A stretch of DNA of 22,414 nucleotides from an uncultured Gammaproteobacteria bacterium (GTDB lineage: Bacteria > Pseudomonadota > Gammaproteobacteria > Pseudomonadales > Azotimanducaceae_A), in NCBI GenBank assembly GCA_913041025.1, contig CAJWGQ010000020.1:1-22414 (forward strand), written 5' to 3'. Numbering within the stretch: the first letter of the stretch is position 1; each line of letters opens with the position of its first letter. The notes under the pieces are model-generated. The model was not told where the DNA came from. It made no database searches and saw only the letters and a program-made list of their open reading frames with translations. Below are positions 8,584 through 16,222 of this stretch, piece by piece. The position numbers and the translations under genes were made by a program.

Positions 8584-8996
8584 CTCGAAAGGCGATCCCT
8601 GAGGTCGTCAGCGAGTTTTACCAGACTTTCTTTTTCGTAGGGTTTTGCATCGCCCGCGCTCCAAACTGGTTGAGGCCACGCGCTGTCATTGTGTTTTCTC
8701 GCTATGACGTGAATGTGCAACTGCGGTACGAGATTCCCAAGTGCTGCCACATTCATTTTGTCTGCAGAGGTGAATTTCTGGAGCACTGTCGAGCAAAAAA
8801 TCATTTCTTTGTGAACGATTGTTTGCTGTTCCTCTGGTATTTCGTGGAGTTCTTTAAGGCCGGCTATCTCCGGAATCAGGATTAACCAGGGAAATCTTGA
8901 GTCGTGATTGAGTCGAACCTGACTTAGTGTAAGTTTGGTGACAAAAGTGCTTTCCTCAAGCAATCTGGAATTCAGCTTGAACTCGTTAATTTTCAT
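8580..8996 (-). CDS. HIT domain protein
   Basis: A 138-residue histidine-triad protein, probably a nucleotide hydrolase or transferase acting on a nucleoside 5'-phosphoryl bond. The triad region is GNLVPQLHIHVIARK (residues 87-101), with the nucleophilic histidine expected at His96 and the upstream one at His94. The usual first triad histidine is Gln92, as in a subgroup of proteobacterial HIT proteins that also share the following DSAWPQPVW segment. It begins 3 bases after the stop of the dioxygenase gene with no visible ribosome site of its own, so translation probably depends on the upstream gene. Substrate not predictable. Confidence 0.88.
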   Translation of the reverse strand: MKINEFKLNSRLLEESTFVTKLTLSQVRLNHDSRFPWLILIPEIAGLKELHEIPEEQQTIVHKEMIFCSTVLQKFTSADKMNVAALGNLVPQLHIHVIARKHNDSAWPQPVWSAGDAKPYEKESLVKLADDLRDRLSS

Positions 8997-8999
8997 GAT

Positions 9000-9851
9000 C
9001 TAGTGATAAGGTTTGTCGCCGGCGACTGTAGTTCGATGCAGCACTCGAAGGTGACCATCGTAGCCTCCCTGAGCACAATGTTGAACAGAGCGGTTATCCC
9101 ACATGGTGAGCATGTTTGCCTTCCACTTGTGCTTGTAGATGAATCTATCGTCCAGTAGGTGTTCGAATAAGTGCTCAAGCAGGGATTGGCTATCGCTATC
9201 CGACAACCCTTTGACGCTGAGAGTATAGACAAGGTTAATCCATAGGACTTTTTCACCTGATTCGGGATGGGTCCGGACCATTGGGTGTTCCTGGGTGTCC
9301 AGGGCACTGTCATTGGGAAGGATAGTCATGCTGCGTTCCGGCCCTCTGGATTTTAAGTAGCCCTCATGGCTGTAGGGTCTTCGAGCGCTGTGAATAGTCG
9401 TAAGATGATCAATTTCACTTTGTGTGGTCGAGTCAAGAGCTGCGTATGCGGCCACTCCGTCAGCGTACCAAGTGTCTCCGCCAAGAGGGGGCACTACCTT
9501 AGAGTGCAAAATCGTAGCGCTTGGAGGAGTCTCTTGAAAAGACCAGTCTGAATGCCAGCCCCCCCCGAAGGGAGCGACGTCTTCGTCTGGGTCGCGGCGC
9601 ACTTCCAGTATGTTTTGGTGTTCTTCAATCGATTGCACGTAAGGATCGTCTCCGAAGCCTCCAAATGACAGCGTGAAGCGTGCCAGTTGGTCGTGATTCA
9701 AGGGTTGATTTGGAAAGTAAACAACCCGGTGTTTAACCCAGGCTTTTCGGATTTCTTGGGTTTCTTCCGCTGACAGTTGACTCGATAGATCGACCCCTGA
9801 AATGCTCGCGCCAAAATCGCCTTCATGAGCTGAAATAGTTAGCTTAGTCAT
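9000..9851 (-). CDS. TauD/TfdA family Fe(II)/2-oxoglutarate dioxygenase
   Basis: A 283-residue non-haem iron dioxygenase that couples 2-oxoglutarate decarboxylation to substrate hydroxylation. Iron ligands are visible as WHSDWSF (His100, Asp102) and the distal His258 in NRSVQHCA. The 2-oxoglutarate-binding arginines correspond to Arg269 and Arg273 in LRVLHRTTVAGDKP, which closely matches the TauD C-terminus. Length is normal. AAGGTGA lies just upstream of the ATG at 9851. The substrate could be taurine-like, an aryloxyacetate, a quaternary amine or an alpha-hydroxylated acid; the sequence does not decide. The divergent solute symporter suggests uptake plus oxidation of a small molecule, with the HIT gene riding in the same transcript. 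Confidence 0.9.
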   Translation of the reverse strand: MTKLTISAHEGDFGASISGVDLSSQLSAEETQEIRKAWVKHRVVYFPNQPLNHDQLARFTLSFGGFGDDPYVQSIEEHQNILEVRRDPDEDVAPFGGGWHSDWSFQETPPSATILHSKVVPPLGGDTWYADGVAAYAALDSTTQSEIDHLTTIHSARRPYSHEGYLKSRGPERSMTILPNDSALDTQEHPMVRTHPESGEKVLWINLVYTLSVKGLSDSDSQSLLEHLFEHLLDDRFIYKHKWKANMLTMWDNRSVQHCAQGGYDGHLRVLHRTTVAGDKPYH

Positions 9852-9934
9852 ATCAAATCACCTTCGTCAGTCTGGACTAATGATTACCTCGTTACTTTTC
9901 CTATGTTAAAGCTTCATTAAGATTTTAAAAACAA

Positions 9935-9954
9935 TTGAAATTCGGTTATTTCAA
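9935..9954. repeat. inverted repeat in divergent promoter region
   Basis: TTGAAAT (9935-9941) and ATTTCAA (9948-9954) form perfect 7-bp arms around the 6-base spacer TCGGTT. The repeat sits near the middle of the 190-base spacer between the dioxygenase start (9851, -) and the likely symporter start (10042, +). No run of T follows, so it does not look like a terminator. A regulator-binding site is the simplest reading. No convincing promoter pair was recognised elsewhere in this spacer. Confidence 0.45.
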
Positions 9955-10041
9955 GTAATGTGCTGTCCTACGGTGTTCTGTCGCTTTATCCAGAGCCATG
10001 GCATGATTTCTTTCGAGATAAAGGATGTTTTGGATTGTTTT

Positions 10042-11487
10042 ATGGAGTGGCTGTTAAAACACTGGTTGTTAGTTGCATTACTTATTGTTTACACAGTGTT
10101 TTTATTAACCAATGCCTATCGGGGAGCAATTGCCTCCGAGGGCCTCACTGATTTTTTCGTTGGCGGAAGACGGATGGGCGGAGTGGCGATTGGGGTCTCT
10201 TTTTTTGCAACCTTCGCCTCGACCAATAGCTACATTGGTCATGCGGGTAAGGCATATGCCTACGGTGCTCCCTGGCTCCTCATGGCGGCGATGCTGGTGC
10301 TATTTTCTTATTTCTCTTGGCGTTGGATCGGTCCTGCCGTTCGTGAAATGGCTGGCCGATGGGATGCGCTAACCATACCGGATCTTTTGGGCAGCCTTTA
10401 CGAACCTGGTAAGTTGGATAACGCAGGGCCAGTAAGGATTTTGTCTGCGGTCGTTATTGTGTTTTCAAGTCTTCTTTATTTAATTGCGATCTTTAAAGGA
10501 GCTGGTCACCTATTTGAACAGTTTCTGGGAGTGCCATATGAGGTTGCAGTTGGAATTACACTAGCAATAGTAGTCGTCTACACCAGCATTGGCGGGTTTG
10601 TTTCGGTCGTAAGGACCGATATCGTGCAAGGTATTTTGATGGTTCTTGGTTCGATAACCATTTTCTATTTTGTGACACAGGCGGCAGGCGGCGTGACTTC
10701 TATTTCCCGCTTGGCTGATAAGTCCGATACCGATTTTGTTTTTGAATGGAATGGCGGCATCCCCTTCGCGGTTTTGATCGGAATAGCGTTATCTGGAGCA
10801 TTGAAGCTTCTCGTCGATCCGCGTCAGGTCTCTCGCTTTTATGCCCTTCGAGATGATAGGGCGGTAAAGCAGGGCATGTGGGTTGCCGTGGCTGGCCTGG
10901 CGATTGTTCAGTTTTGTATTTTCCCTATAGGTCTGTACGCGCATCTTCTGATGGACGGAGTGACTGACACGGATGTAATCGTTCCAACTCTTATCAATAG
11001 GGAAACCATCTTTCCAGTTTGGGCGTCTGACTTCCTGATTTTGGCGATTGTCGCGGCTGCGATGTCTTCGATGGATAGTGTGCTATTAGTGGCTTCCTCG
11101 ACTCTGTATAAGAATTTGGTCATGCCTTTCCGACCATCCAAAAATCCGCTTATATTTACTCGAATAGTTGTCATTGGCACGGCTATATTTGCAGCAATCT
11201 TAGCTTTGAATCCGCCTGGAGATATCGTAGAGATTACGATTTTCTCTGGCAGCCTATATGCTGTTTGTTTTTTTCCAGCGATCGTAATTGGTTTGCATTG
11301 GAACAAGCATCATTCTTCAGCAGTAATCGGGTCGATGTTATTTGGAGTAGCGACTTTATTGGTATGGATATACCTGGACCTAAGATCGATAGTCCATGAG
11401 GTATTCCCCGCCTTGGCTATGTCTGTTCTGGTGTTTTGGTTGGTATCGATGCTGCGTGGATCGGCTCTTAACGATAACTCTCAGTAA
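10042..11487 (+). CDS. sodium:solute symporter (SSS family)
   Basis: An inner-membrane secondary transporter with about 12-13 spans, 481 residues from the chosen start. Family marks include TDFFVGGRRMGG after the first span, FFATFASTNSYIGHAGKAY in the second, YTSIGGFVSVVRTDIVQG and, late in the protein, AAAMSSMDSVLLVASSTLYKN, which aligns with the sodium-site helix of PutP/SglT relatives. The frame is open from an ATG at 9958, but the extra 28 residues are polar and unlike the family; ATG 10042 (MEWLLKHW) places the first membrane helix normally. It diverges from the dioxygenase gene across a spacer with an inverted repeat. Its 3' end overlaps the convergent serine-hydrolase gene by 20 bases. 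Substrate unknown; uptake of the dioxygenase substrate is a reasonable guess. Confidence 0.87.
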   Translation: MEWLLKHWLLVALLIVYTVFLLTNAYRGAIASEGLTDFFVGGRRMGGVAIGVSFFATFASTNSYIGHAGKAYAYGAPWLLMAAMLVLFSYFSWRWIGPAVREMAGRWDALTIPDLLGSLYEPGKLDNAGPVRILSAVVIVFSSLLYLIAIFKGAGHLFEQFLGVPYEVAVGITLAIVVVYTSIGGFVSVVRTDIVQGILMVLGSITIFYFVTQAAGGVTSISRLADKSDTDFVFEWNGGIPFAVLIGIALSGALKLLVDPRQVSRFYALRDDRAVKQGMWVAVAGLAIVQFCIFPIGLYAHLLMDGVTDTDVIVPTLINRETIFPVWASDFLILAIVAAAMSSMDSVLLVASSTLYKNLVMPFRPSKNPLIFTRIVVIGTAIFAAILALNPPGDIVEITIFSGSLYAVCFFPAIVIGLHWNKHHSSAVIGSMLFGVATLLVWIYLDLRSIVHEVFPALAMSVLVFWLVSMLRGSALNDNSQ

Positions 11488-12775
11488 TGGCCTGATAGGT
11501 CAGCACCTGGAAGTCCCGGCGTATATTCAGATGTGAATAGGGACGAACTTGAGTGAGAAGAATCCCTAGGATCCGCTCTTCAGGATCTATCCAGGAAAGT
11601 GTGCAATAAGCGCCGCCCCAATAAGCTGAGCCCTCACTTAATGGTGTTGCTGCAGCGCCACGATTGACCACTATGCCGTAGCCGAGGCCAAAACCCATGC
11701 CCGGACCAGGCAACCATAGCGGTAAATCGCCTGTGTGGTTTTCGAGAATCAGGCTTACGGTGGTTGGGGATAATATTCGTGTCTTTCCTAACCTGCCGCC
11801 GTCGAGCATCATTTGCTGGAATCTCAGATAGTCTTGGCCAGTAGAAACCAGTCCTCCGGACCCGCTAAAAAGCGTCTTTGGCCCCGAAATCCATCGACTG
11901 TCTTCGGAGCCTGGATCCCTAAGAACAATCTTTTTATCCTTTTCAGAGGGAGAGTACTGACTGGTTAAACGGCCGACTTTTTCTTTTGCCAAATAGAAAT
12001 GGGTGTCCGGCATGTCGAGAGGTTCGAACAGGCGTTCTTTTAGGAACTGGTCGAGATTTTTTCCAGAAATTACTTCTACAAGATGTCCTACCACACTGGT
12101 TGCTATTGAATACTGCCATTGAGTTCCAGGCTGATAGTTCAAGGGAATCTTTGACAATCTGGAAATTAACTCTTTATTGTCGACGACTCTGTCAGGGCCC
12201 ATTGCTTCGCGATATGCTTTCTTATTGCCTCGGTAGCTATTGGCAAATCCTGCAGTATGAGTAAGTAAGTCTCTCACTGTGATCATTCGATCTGGAGGCA
12301 CTAGCTCGCCGGTATTCCCGCTGGCGTCACCCACACTGCTAACCATGACCGTTTCGAACTCCGGTAGAAACTTGGTGATAGGGTCGTTTAACTGGAATCT
12401 GCCTTCTTCCCACAGGGTCATCAAAGCGACACTGGCAATGGGTTTTGTCATCGACGCGACCCTGAATATGTCATTTTTCATCAAGGGCGTGTTGCTTTCG
12501 ACCCGCTTATTGCCTTGGACTTTGTGATAAACAATATGGCCGTTCCGAACGATGATGGTCTCAACGCCAGGAGTTAAATCTTCGTCGATGTACTCTTGAA
12601 TTTTCGCTGAGACCCGCTCTAATCGATCCGACGACATGCCCATGTCTTCTGGTTTTGCTTTGGGAAATTCAAAACCAAAAGCATTGAAGGCATTAAAAAA
12701 AGCAATGGCGATAAGCCCCTTGATTGCCCGAATTTCGGCAAGGGTATTTTTTCGCCATTGCATTTTGTTTAACAA
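11468..12775 (-). CDS. serine hydrolase, beta-lactamase (class C/EstB) fold, probably exported
   Basis: A 435-residue penicillin-binding-like serine hydrolase. The nucleophile motif is Ser108-Met-Thr-Lys111, the second motif is the tyrosine in QWQYSIATS, and the third is the GSAYWGG segment with WGG in place of KTG, as in EstB-type esterases and related peptidases. A hydrophobic stretch (IKGLIAIAFFNAFNAFG, residues 18-34) is probably a signal or anchor, so the enzyme likely works in the periplasm. The TTG start directly follows the GST stop with AAGG 8 bases upstream; ATG 12763 is an in-frame alternative losing four residues. Function could be esterase, D-amino-acid peptidase or transesterase; true beta-lactamase activity is unlikely for this branch. 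Confidence 0.82.
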   Translation of the reverse strand: MLNKMQWRKNTLAEIRAIKGLIAIAFFNAFNAFGFEFPKAKPEDMGMSSDRLERVSAKIQEYIDEDLTPGVETIIVRNGHIVYHKVQGNKRVESNTPLMKNDIFRVASMTKPIASVALMTLWEEGRFQLNDPITKFLPEFETVMVSSVGDASGNTGELVPPDRMITVRDLLTHTAGFANSYRGNKKAYREAMGPDRVVDNKELISRLSKIPLNYQPGTQWQYSIATSVVGHLVEVISGKNLDQFLKERLFEPLDMPDTHFYLAKEKVGRLTSQYSPSEKDKKIVLRDPGSEDSRWISGPKTLFSGSGGLVSTGQDYLRFQQMMLDGGRLGKTRILSPTTVSLILENHTGDLPLWLPGPGMGFGLGYGIVVNRGAAATPLSEGSAYWGGAYCTLSWIDPEERILGILLTQVRPYSHLNIRRDFQVLTYQAITESYR

Positions 12776-13393
12776 TTAACTGGCCTTTTCTTCTTCGACC
12801 TTCGCAATGCTTGGGTGAGTGGCAAGGGAGTTAACTAGAGCTTGAATGTCAGAGTGATCGGCCAGTAGGTCTTTCTCAAAAAGCTTTTGAGACAGGGTAT
12901 TTGCAAGGCCAAACGTATAAAAGGTATAGAAGTCAGCCAGGGTTATTTCTTTGCCCGCAGCGTAGGGATCGCACACGAAAAGGCGAGACACCGCCTTCAT
13001 GCCTTTTGCTAGATCTCTTTCTGTTTCTTTTTTTGTTTCGTCGCTGACCGATTGACCAAATAAAACCGGAAGGCATCTGCGTGCGGTGAGTTCGACGTCT
13101 AGCTTAAGGTGACATACTAATTCGACAACCTTCGCAGCCTCGAAGGGATCACTAGGGAGTAACGCTGGAGTTGGTTTGATCTGCTCGGCATATCTTGCAA
13201 TCGCTAAACTTTCAGATAGATAATTCCCGTCAACCTCTATGGACGGCATTTTCCCCATCGGACTTCTCTGTAGGTTGTCTTCCTCTTGGGTAGGGGGGGC
13301 TTTTACCTCTTCGAAGTCGAGCTCTTTTTCGACGAGTATCGCTTTAACGAGGCTGTAGTAGTTACTCATTTTTAAACCGTAAAGTTTGATCAC
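12776..13393 (-). CDS. glutathione S-transferase family protein
   Basis: A 205-residue GST. The N-terminal domain has KLYGLKMSNYYS (active-site loop), GKMPSIEVDG with the cis-proline, and LSESLAIARYAEQ (glutathione gamma-Glu site). The C-terminal helical domain includes the N-capping-box-like EITLADFYTFYTF. GTG 13393 is chosen because AAGGA lies 6 bases upstream and MIKLYGL is the usual family opening. It is the first gene of a two-gene unit with the exported serine hydrolase, whose TTG follows its TAA with no gap. It diverges from the sirtuin gene across 88 bases. The class and substrate are not clear, and it is unrelated in motif to the YfcG-like GST at 7960. Confidence 0.85.
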   Translation of the reverse strand: MIKLYGLKMSNYYSLVKAILVEKELDFEEVKAPPTQEEDNLQRSPMGKMPSIEVDGNYLSESLAIARYAEQIKPTPALLPSDPFEAAKVVELVCHLKLDVELTARRCLPVLFGQSVSDETKKETERDLAKGMKAVSRLFVCDPYAAGKEITLADFYTFYTFGLANTLSQKLFEKDLLADHSDIQALVNSLATHPSIAKVEEEKAS

Positions 13394-13424
13394 TTAAAAT
13401 CCTTAAGAATTATGATTACTGTAT

Positions 13425-13453
13425 TTGTGAATCGCTAATCTAAGCAATATTGT
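13425..13453 (+). promoter_or_regulatory. candidate promoter of the sirtuin gene
   Basis: TTGTGA (13425-13430) and TATTGT (13448-13453), each 4 of 6 to sigma70 consensus, are separated by 17 bases in the 88-base spacer between the GST and sirtuin genes. They would start transcription about 20 bases before the GTG at 13482. Weak by sequence. Confidence 0.3.
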
Positions 13454-13481
13454 TCGAACTGTAAATTAGCAGAGGTAATGC

Positions 13482-14312
13482 GTGAGTTGTGACAGACAGG
13501 CAGAAGAGTTGTTCTTTTTTATGGAAGGAGTGAAGAGATTGCTGGTGATAACTGGTGCTGGTTGCAGCACTGGCTCGGGGATCTCTGACTATAGAGACGC
13601 TAAAGGATCGTGGAAAATCGCTCCGCCTATTGAGCATCAGGATTTTTTAAGAACCGAAAAAGCGAGAAAGCGCTACTGGTTCAGAAGTCAATTAGGGTTT
13701 CCATCCTTCAGGAACGCGAAGCCAAATCAGGCGCATGTGGTGCTAGCTGGACTGGAAGAAAAAGGTTTAGTCGAAGCTGTAGTTACTCAAAATGTTGATC
13801 GTTTACATCAAAAAGCGGGACAGCAAAAAGTGATCGATTTGCATGGTCGGCTTGACCAGGTTCGTTGTTTAGACTGCGGTCAGATTTCTTTAAGAGCTAA
13901 GATCCAAGATTGGCTCGAATTAAATAATGACTTAACTCAAATCCAAAGTTTTGAATTGAGGCCAGATGGTGACGCCTCGATAGATGATCCTGATCTTTCT
14001 TCCTTCCAAGAGCCAAATTGCGTCAAATGTGGCGGCACTTTGCAACCCGACGTGGTTTTTTTTGGAGGCTCCGTGCCACAAGTGATTTCGCAGGAGACCC
14101 AAGATCTAGTGGACTCTTCTGATGGAGTATTAGTGATTGGAACTTCCTTGATGGCCTTCTCTAGCTTTCGGTTGGTGCGTAGGGCTCATCAAAGGGGGGT
14201 ACCTATCGCCTCCCTTAATCTAGGTGTCACCCGAGCTGATGATTTGCTTGATCAAAAAATTATTGGCGACTGTGTTCAAGTTCTGGGATTGTTGGGAAGG
14301 AAATTTTTGTAG
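13482..14312 (+). CDS. NAD-dependent protein deacylase, sirtuin (class II-like)
   Basis: A 276-residue Sir2 enzyme that removes acyl groups from lysines with NAD+ as co-substrate, in the cytoplasm. Motifs in order: GAGCSTGSGISDYR (25-38), TQNVDRLH (102-109), catalytic His121 in DLHGR, zinc cysteines C129/C132 and C180/C183, PDVVFFGG (189-196), GTSLMAFSSFR (220-230) and SLNLGVTRADD (244-254). The last two and the YRDAKGSWK segment point to the SIRT4-like branch, so activities other than plain deacetylation are possible. Ser35 occupies the position of the usual proline in GIPDYR. GTG 13482 has AGAGG 6 bases upstream; ATG 13521 is an alternative that still keeps the NAD motif. Single-gene unit by position. 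Confidence 0.88.
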   Translation: MSCDRQAEELFFFMEGVKRLLVITGAGCSTGSGISDYRDAKGSWKIAPPIEHQDFLRTEKARKRYWFRSQLGFPSFRNAKPNQAHVVLAGLEEKGLVEAVVTQNVDRLHQKAGQQKVIDLHGRLDQVRCLDCGQISLRAKIQDWLELNNDLTQIQSFELRPDGDASIDDPDLSSFQEPNCVKCGGTLQPDVVFFGGSVPQVISQETQDLVDSSDGVLVIGTSLMAFSSFRLVRRAHQRGVPIASLNLGVTRADDLLDQKIIGDCVQVLGLLGRKFL

Positions 14313-14424
14313 GGCCGCATGCGACCCGATAATTTATGTACAAAATCATTGATTTTTTCTTCGCTATTTAGAATATTTAGATTGTGGTACTGGATTGAAT
14401 TTTGAATTTTTTTTGAGGTTAAGC

Positions 14425-14967
14425 ATGGCAAAACAGGGAATCTTAACAGTGCTATTCTCGAGCTTATTCGCTCTTGCTTACCCATCCCTTGCAGAAGAAG
14501 CCACAGAAAATAGTCCGGCTGTGACCAATAACAAAATCGACGTTTCTGAGATCTTGGGCCGCGACCCCACTAAGGAAGACTATGTTGTTGAAACTGAATG
14601 TATTTCAGCGAGCCGGATCGAGAGCATGGAGGTCATTGATAAAAAGCACATCATTGTAGAGATGAAAGCTGACGACTATTTTCTTATTCAATTCAAGAAT
14701 AACTGTCATGATCTGCGAAAAAATATGCCAGTGTGGTACGAGCGAAGAAGCGCTAGATTGTGTCGATCCGATATCATAAAGGGTGTGAGGGATATGGGGT
14801 TACATGGTTATGAACCAGGCATGAGCTGTTTCATTCCTGGATTCCAATCGGTTAGCAAGGAACAAGTGGTTTTAATTAGGGATTCGATGAAAAAGGCGAG
14901 AGCAGAATACCGTAAAAATCGTTGGCGGTTGTTCCCACGAAAAAAACAGGCGGACGCTTCGACCTAG
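14425..14967 (+). CDS. exported DUF6491-like protein
   Basis: A 180-residue protein with a clear signal peptide (MAKQGILTVLFSSLFALA..., cleavage likely after SLA at residue 23). The mature part has four cysteines (59, 94, 113, 135), enough for two periplasmic disulfides, in the order ECISASRIESMEVID, NNCHDLR, RLCRSD, SCFIPG. This layout (a CI.. strand, a restatement of I..MEVID..HIIVEM, then LC and an F.P end) resembles DUF6491 proteins. The tail is strongly basic (residues 156-174). ATG 14425 is chosen over upstream TTG 14395 because GAGG lies 6 bases before it and it restores a normal signal peptide. The stop shares one base with the GTG of the MerR-TPR gene. No biochemical function is known to me. 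Confidence 0.7.
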   Translation: MAKQGILTVLFSSLFALAYPSLAEEATENSPAVTNNKIDVSEILGRDPTKEDYVVETECISASRIESMEVIDKKHIIVEMKADDYFLIQFKNNCHDLRKNMPVWYERRSARLCRSDIIKGVRDMGLHGYEPGMSCFIPGFQSVSKEQVVLIRDSMKKARAEYRKNRWRLFPRKKQADAST

Positions 14968-15785
14968 TGAGCGGATACACCACTAAACAGGTAGCCGAGC
15001 TAATTGGTATTAAGTCAGATGCTGTCAGGCACTATGTTCGCCGTTCCTTGTTATTTCCTGATCGAGGTGTAAAAGGAGAATATCGCTTCTCTTTCCAAGA
15101 CGTTGTTTTACTGAGAACGGCCAAAGGGCTGATTGATGCAGAAGTTTCAATACGAAAAATTTATAGGTCTTTATTAAAGCTAAAGCGTGATCTTAGCCAG
15201 GTAGAGTCTTTGAGTTCGTTGAAAATTTTTGCTACTGGAGAAGTAGTTCTGGTTCAGGAATCTGATCAAATCTGGGAGGTTGAAAGTGGGCAACGTCAGA
15301 TGGAATTTGATGTAGAAGTCCCTAGAGAGGAAGTTGCAAAGATAAAAGCGCAAGACGGCTTGATCAAATCTCTCGAAGTACTAGACACGGATGAGTGGTA
15401 CAACGTAGGTCTTGACTTAGAGGAGGTAGACCCGGAACGAGCACCAGAAGCTTATCGTCAGGCCATTAAGTTGGACCCTAGAAATGCCGATGCGCATGTA
15501 AATCTGGGTCGCTTGTATCAGTTAGATGGCCAACTAAAGTATGCAAAGCGGCACTACCAGTTGGCGTTAGACTCCCGTCCGGAACACCAGCTAGCAAATT
15601 ACAATATGGGAACGATTTTTGATGAACTTGATGAACTCAGACAAGCATCAGATTTCTATGAAAGAGCCCCTGAAGTGCCTGATGCGCATTATAATCTAGC
15701 AAGGATAAAGGAAATTGAGGGAGATGAGATCAGCGCTCAAAGGCATATGAGAGAGTATCAGTTGCTTATTGATGAGGAAGTTTAG
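14967..15785 (+). CDS. MerR-type HTH regulator with TPR repeats
   Basis: A 272-residue cytoplasmic protein with an N-terminal winged HTH of MerR type (residues 4-70: YTTKQVAELIGIKSDAVRHY, then YRFSFQDVVLLRTAKGLI and the SIRKIYRSLLKLK helix). A linker domain of about 60 residues follows, then three to four TPR units (about 142-270), recognisable as DPERAPEAYRQAIKLDP, AHVNLGRLYQLDG and HYNLARIKEIEGDE. In the third repeat, YERAPEVPDAHYNLA is about five residues shorter than a canonical repeat junction. It lacks the metal/drug-binding C-terminus of classical MerR, so it probably responds to a protein partner through the TPRs. GTG 14967 overlaps the upstream stop (TAGTG), implying coupling; an in-frame TTG at 14922 would overlap the upstream gene more and adds residues without homology. 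Confidence 0.8.
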   Translation: MSGYTTKQVAELIGIKSDAVRHYVRRSLLFPDRGVKGEYRFSFQDVVLLRTAKGLIDAEVSIRKIYRSLLKLKRDLSQVESLSSLKIFATGEVVLVQESDQIWEVESGQRQMEFDVEVPREEVAKIKAQDGLIKSLEVLDTDEWYNVGLDLEEVDPERAPEAYRQAIKLDPRNADAHVNLGRLYQLDGQLKYAKRHYQLALDSRPEHQLANYNMGTIFDELDELRQASDFYERAPEVPDAHYNLARIKEIEGDEISAQRHMREYQLLIDEEV

Positions 15786-15807
15786 GGCGTTAACTGCCTT
15801 TCTTTTT
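15784..15807 (+). terminator. weak candidate terminator after the MerR-TPR gene
   Basis: AGGGC (15784-15788) can pair with GCCTT (15796-15800), with one G-U pair and a 7-base loop, followed by TCTTTTT. The stem is short, and the element overlaps the 3' end of fur on the other strand. It could end + strand transcription between the two convergent genes. Confidence 0.3.
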
Positions 15808-16194
15808 GACGTACAAGGTTAAGGAGTGATCCACGAGTTCATAACCGTGCTTGGCGGCTATCTTTTCCTGCATATCTTCAATGTCTTTGTCGAGGAATTC
15901 TGAAACGACGCCCGTTTCAACGTCAACAAAATGATCGTGATGATCGTCACCGGCTAACTCGTAAACAGCGTGTCCATCATCAAAGTTATGCCTTTCTACA
16001 ATGCCCGCGGCCTCAAATTGAGTTAATACTCGGTAGACGGTTGCTAGACCAACAGATGATTCTGATTGGATAAGTACTTTATATACCTCTTCAGCACTCA
16101 TATGGTGAGGTTCATGATTTTCGAGAACCTCAAGAACCTTGAGGCGCGGTAACGTGATTTTTAGACCAGCCTTTTTTAAACCTGAATCTTCCAA
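15790..16194 (-). CDS. fur: ferric uptake regulator Fur
   Basis: Iron-responsive repressor, 134 residues from the chosen start. The DNA-binding half shows LKKAGLKITLPRLKVLEVLE (6-25), SAEEVYKVL and the recognition helix GLATVYRVLTQF (49-60). The dimer/metal half has HAVYEL, DDHHDHFVDVETG (83-95) and HGYELVDHSLTLYVKKK. The closest pattern I know is Pseudomonas Fur. The usual zinc CxxC after HHDH is replaced by DVET, and the protein has no cysteine at all. The frame is open to 16308, but those extra residues do not resemble Fur; TTG 16194, with AAGAGA six bases upstream, gives LEDSGLKKAGL, the normal N-terminus. It is convergent with the MerR-TPR gene (4-base gap) and divergent from the acyl-CoA dehydrogenase. 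Confidence 0.92.
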   Translation of the reverse strand: MEDSGLKKAGLKITLPRLKVLEVLENHEPHHMSAEEVYKVLIQSESSVGLATVYRVLTQFEAAGIVERHNFDDGHAVYELAGDDHHDHFVDVETGVVSEFLDKDIEDMQEKIAAKHGYELVDHSLTLYVKKKGS

Positions 16195-16222
16195 TAAGAA
16201 TCTCTTGGCAATATTTGGTTTT

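Noticed and set aside
9958..10041. N-terminal extension of the symporter from ATG 9958
   Set aside because: The 28 extra residues are Cys-rich and polar and do not resemble the family, and the start abuts the inverted repeat; ATG 10042 fits the first helix.
10908..11306. Open frame of 132 codons on the - strand inside the symporter
   Set aside because: A shadow of a well-supported membrane protein gene, with no ribosome site or recognisable domain.
14313..14340. Hairpin GGGCCGCATGCGACCC after the sirtuin as a terminator
   Set aside because: The stem has a mismatch, the inner palindrome leaves too small a loop, and no run of T follows.
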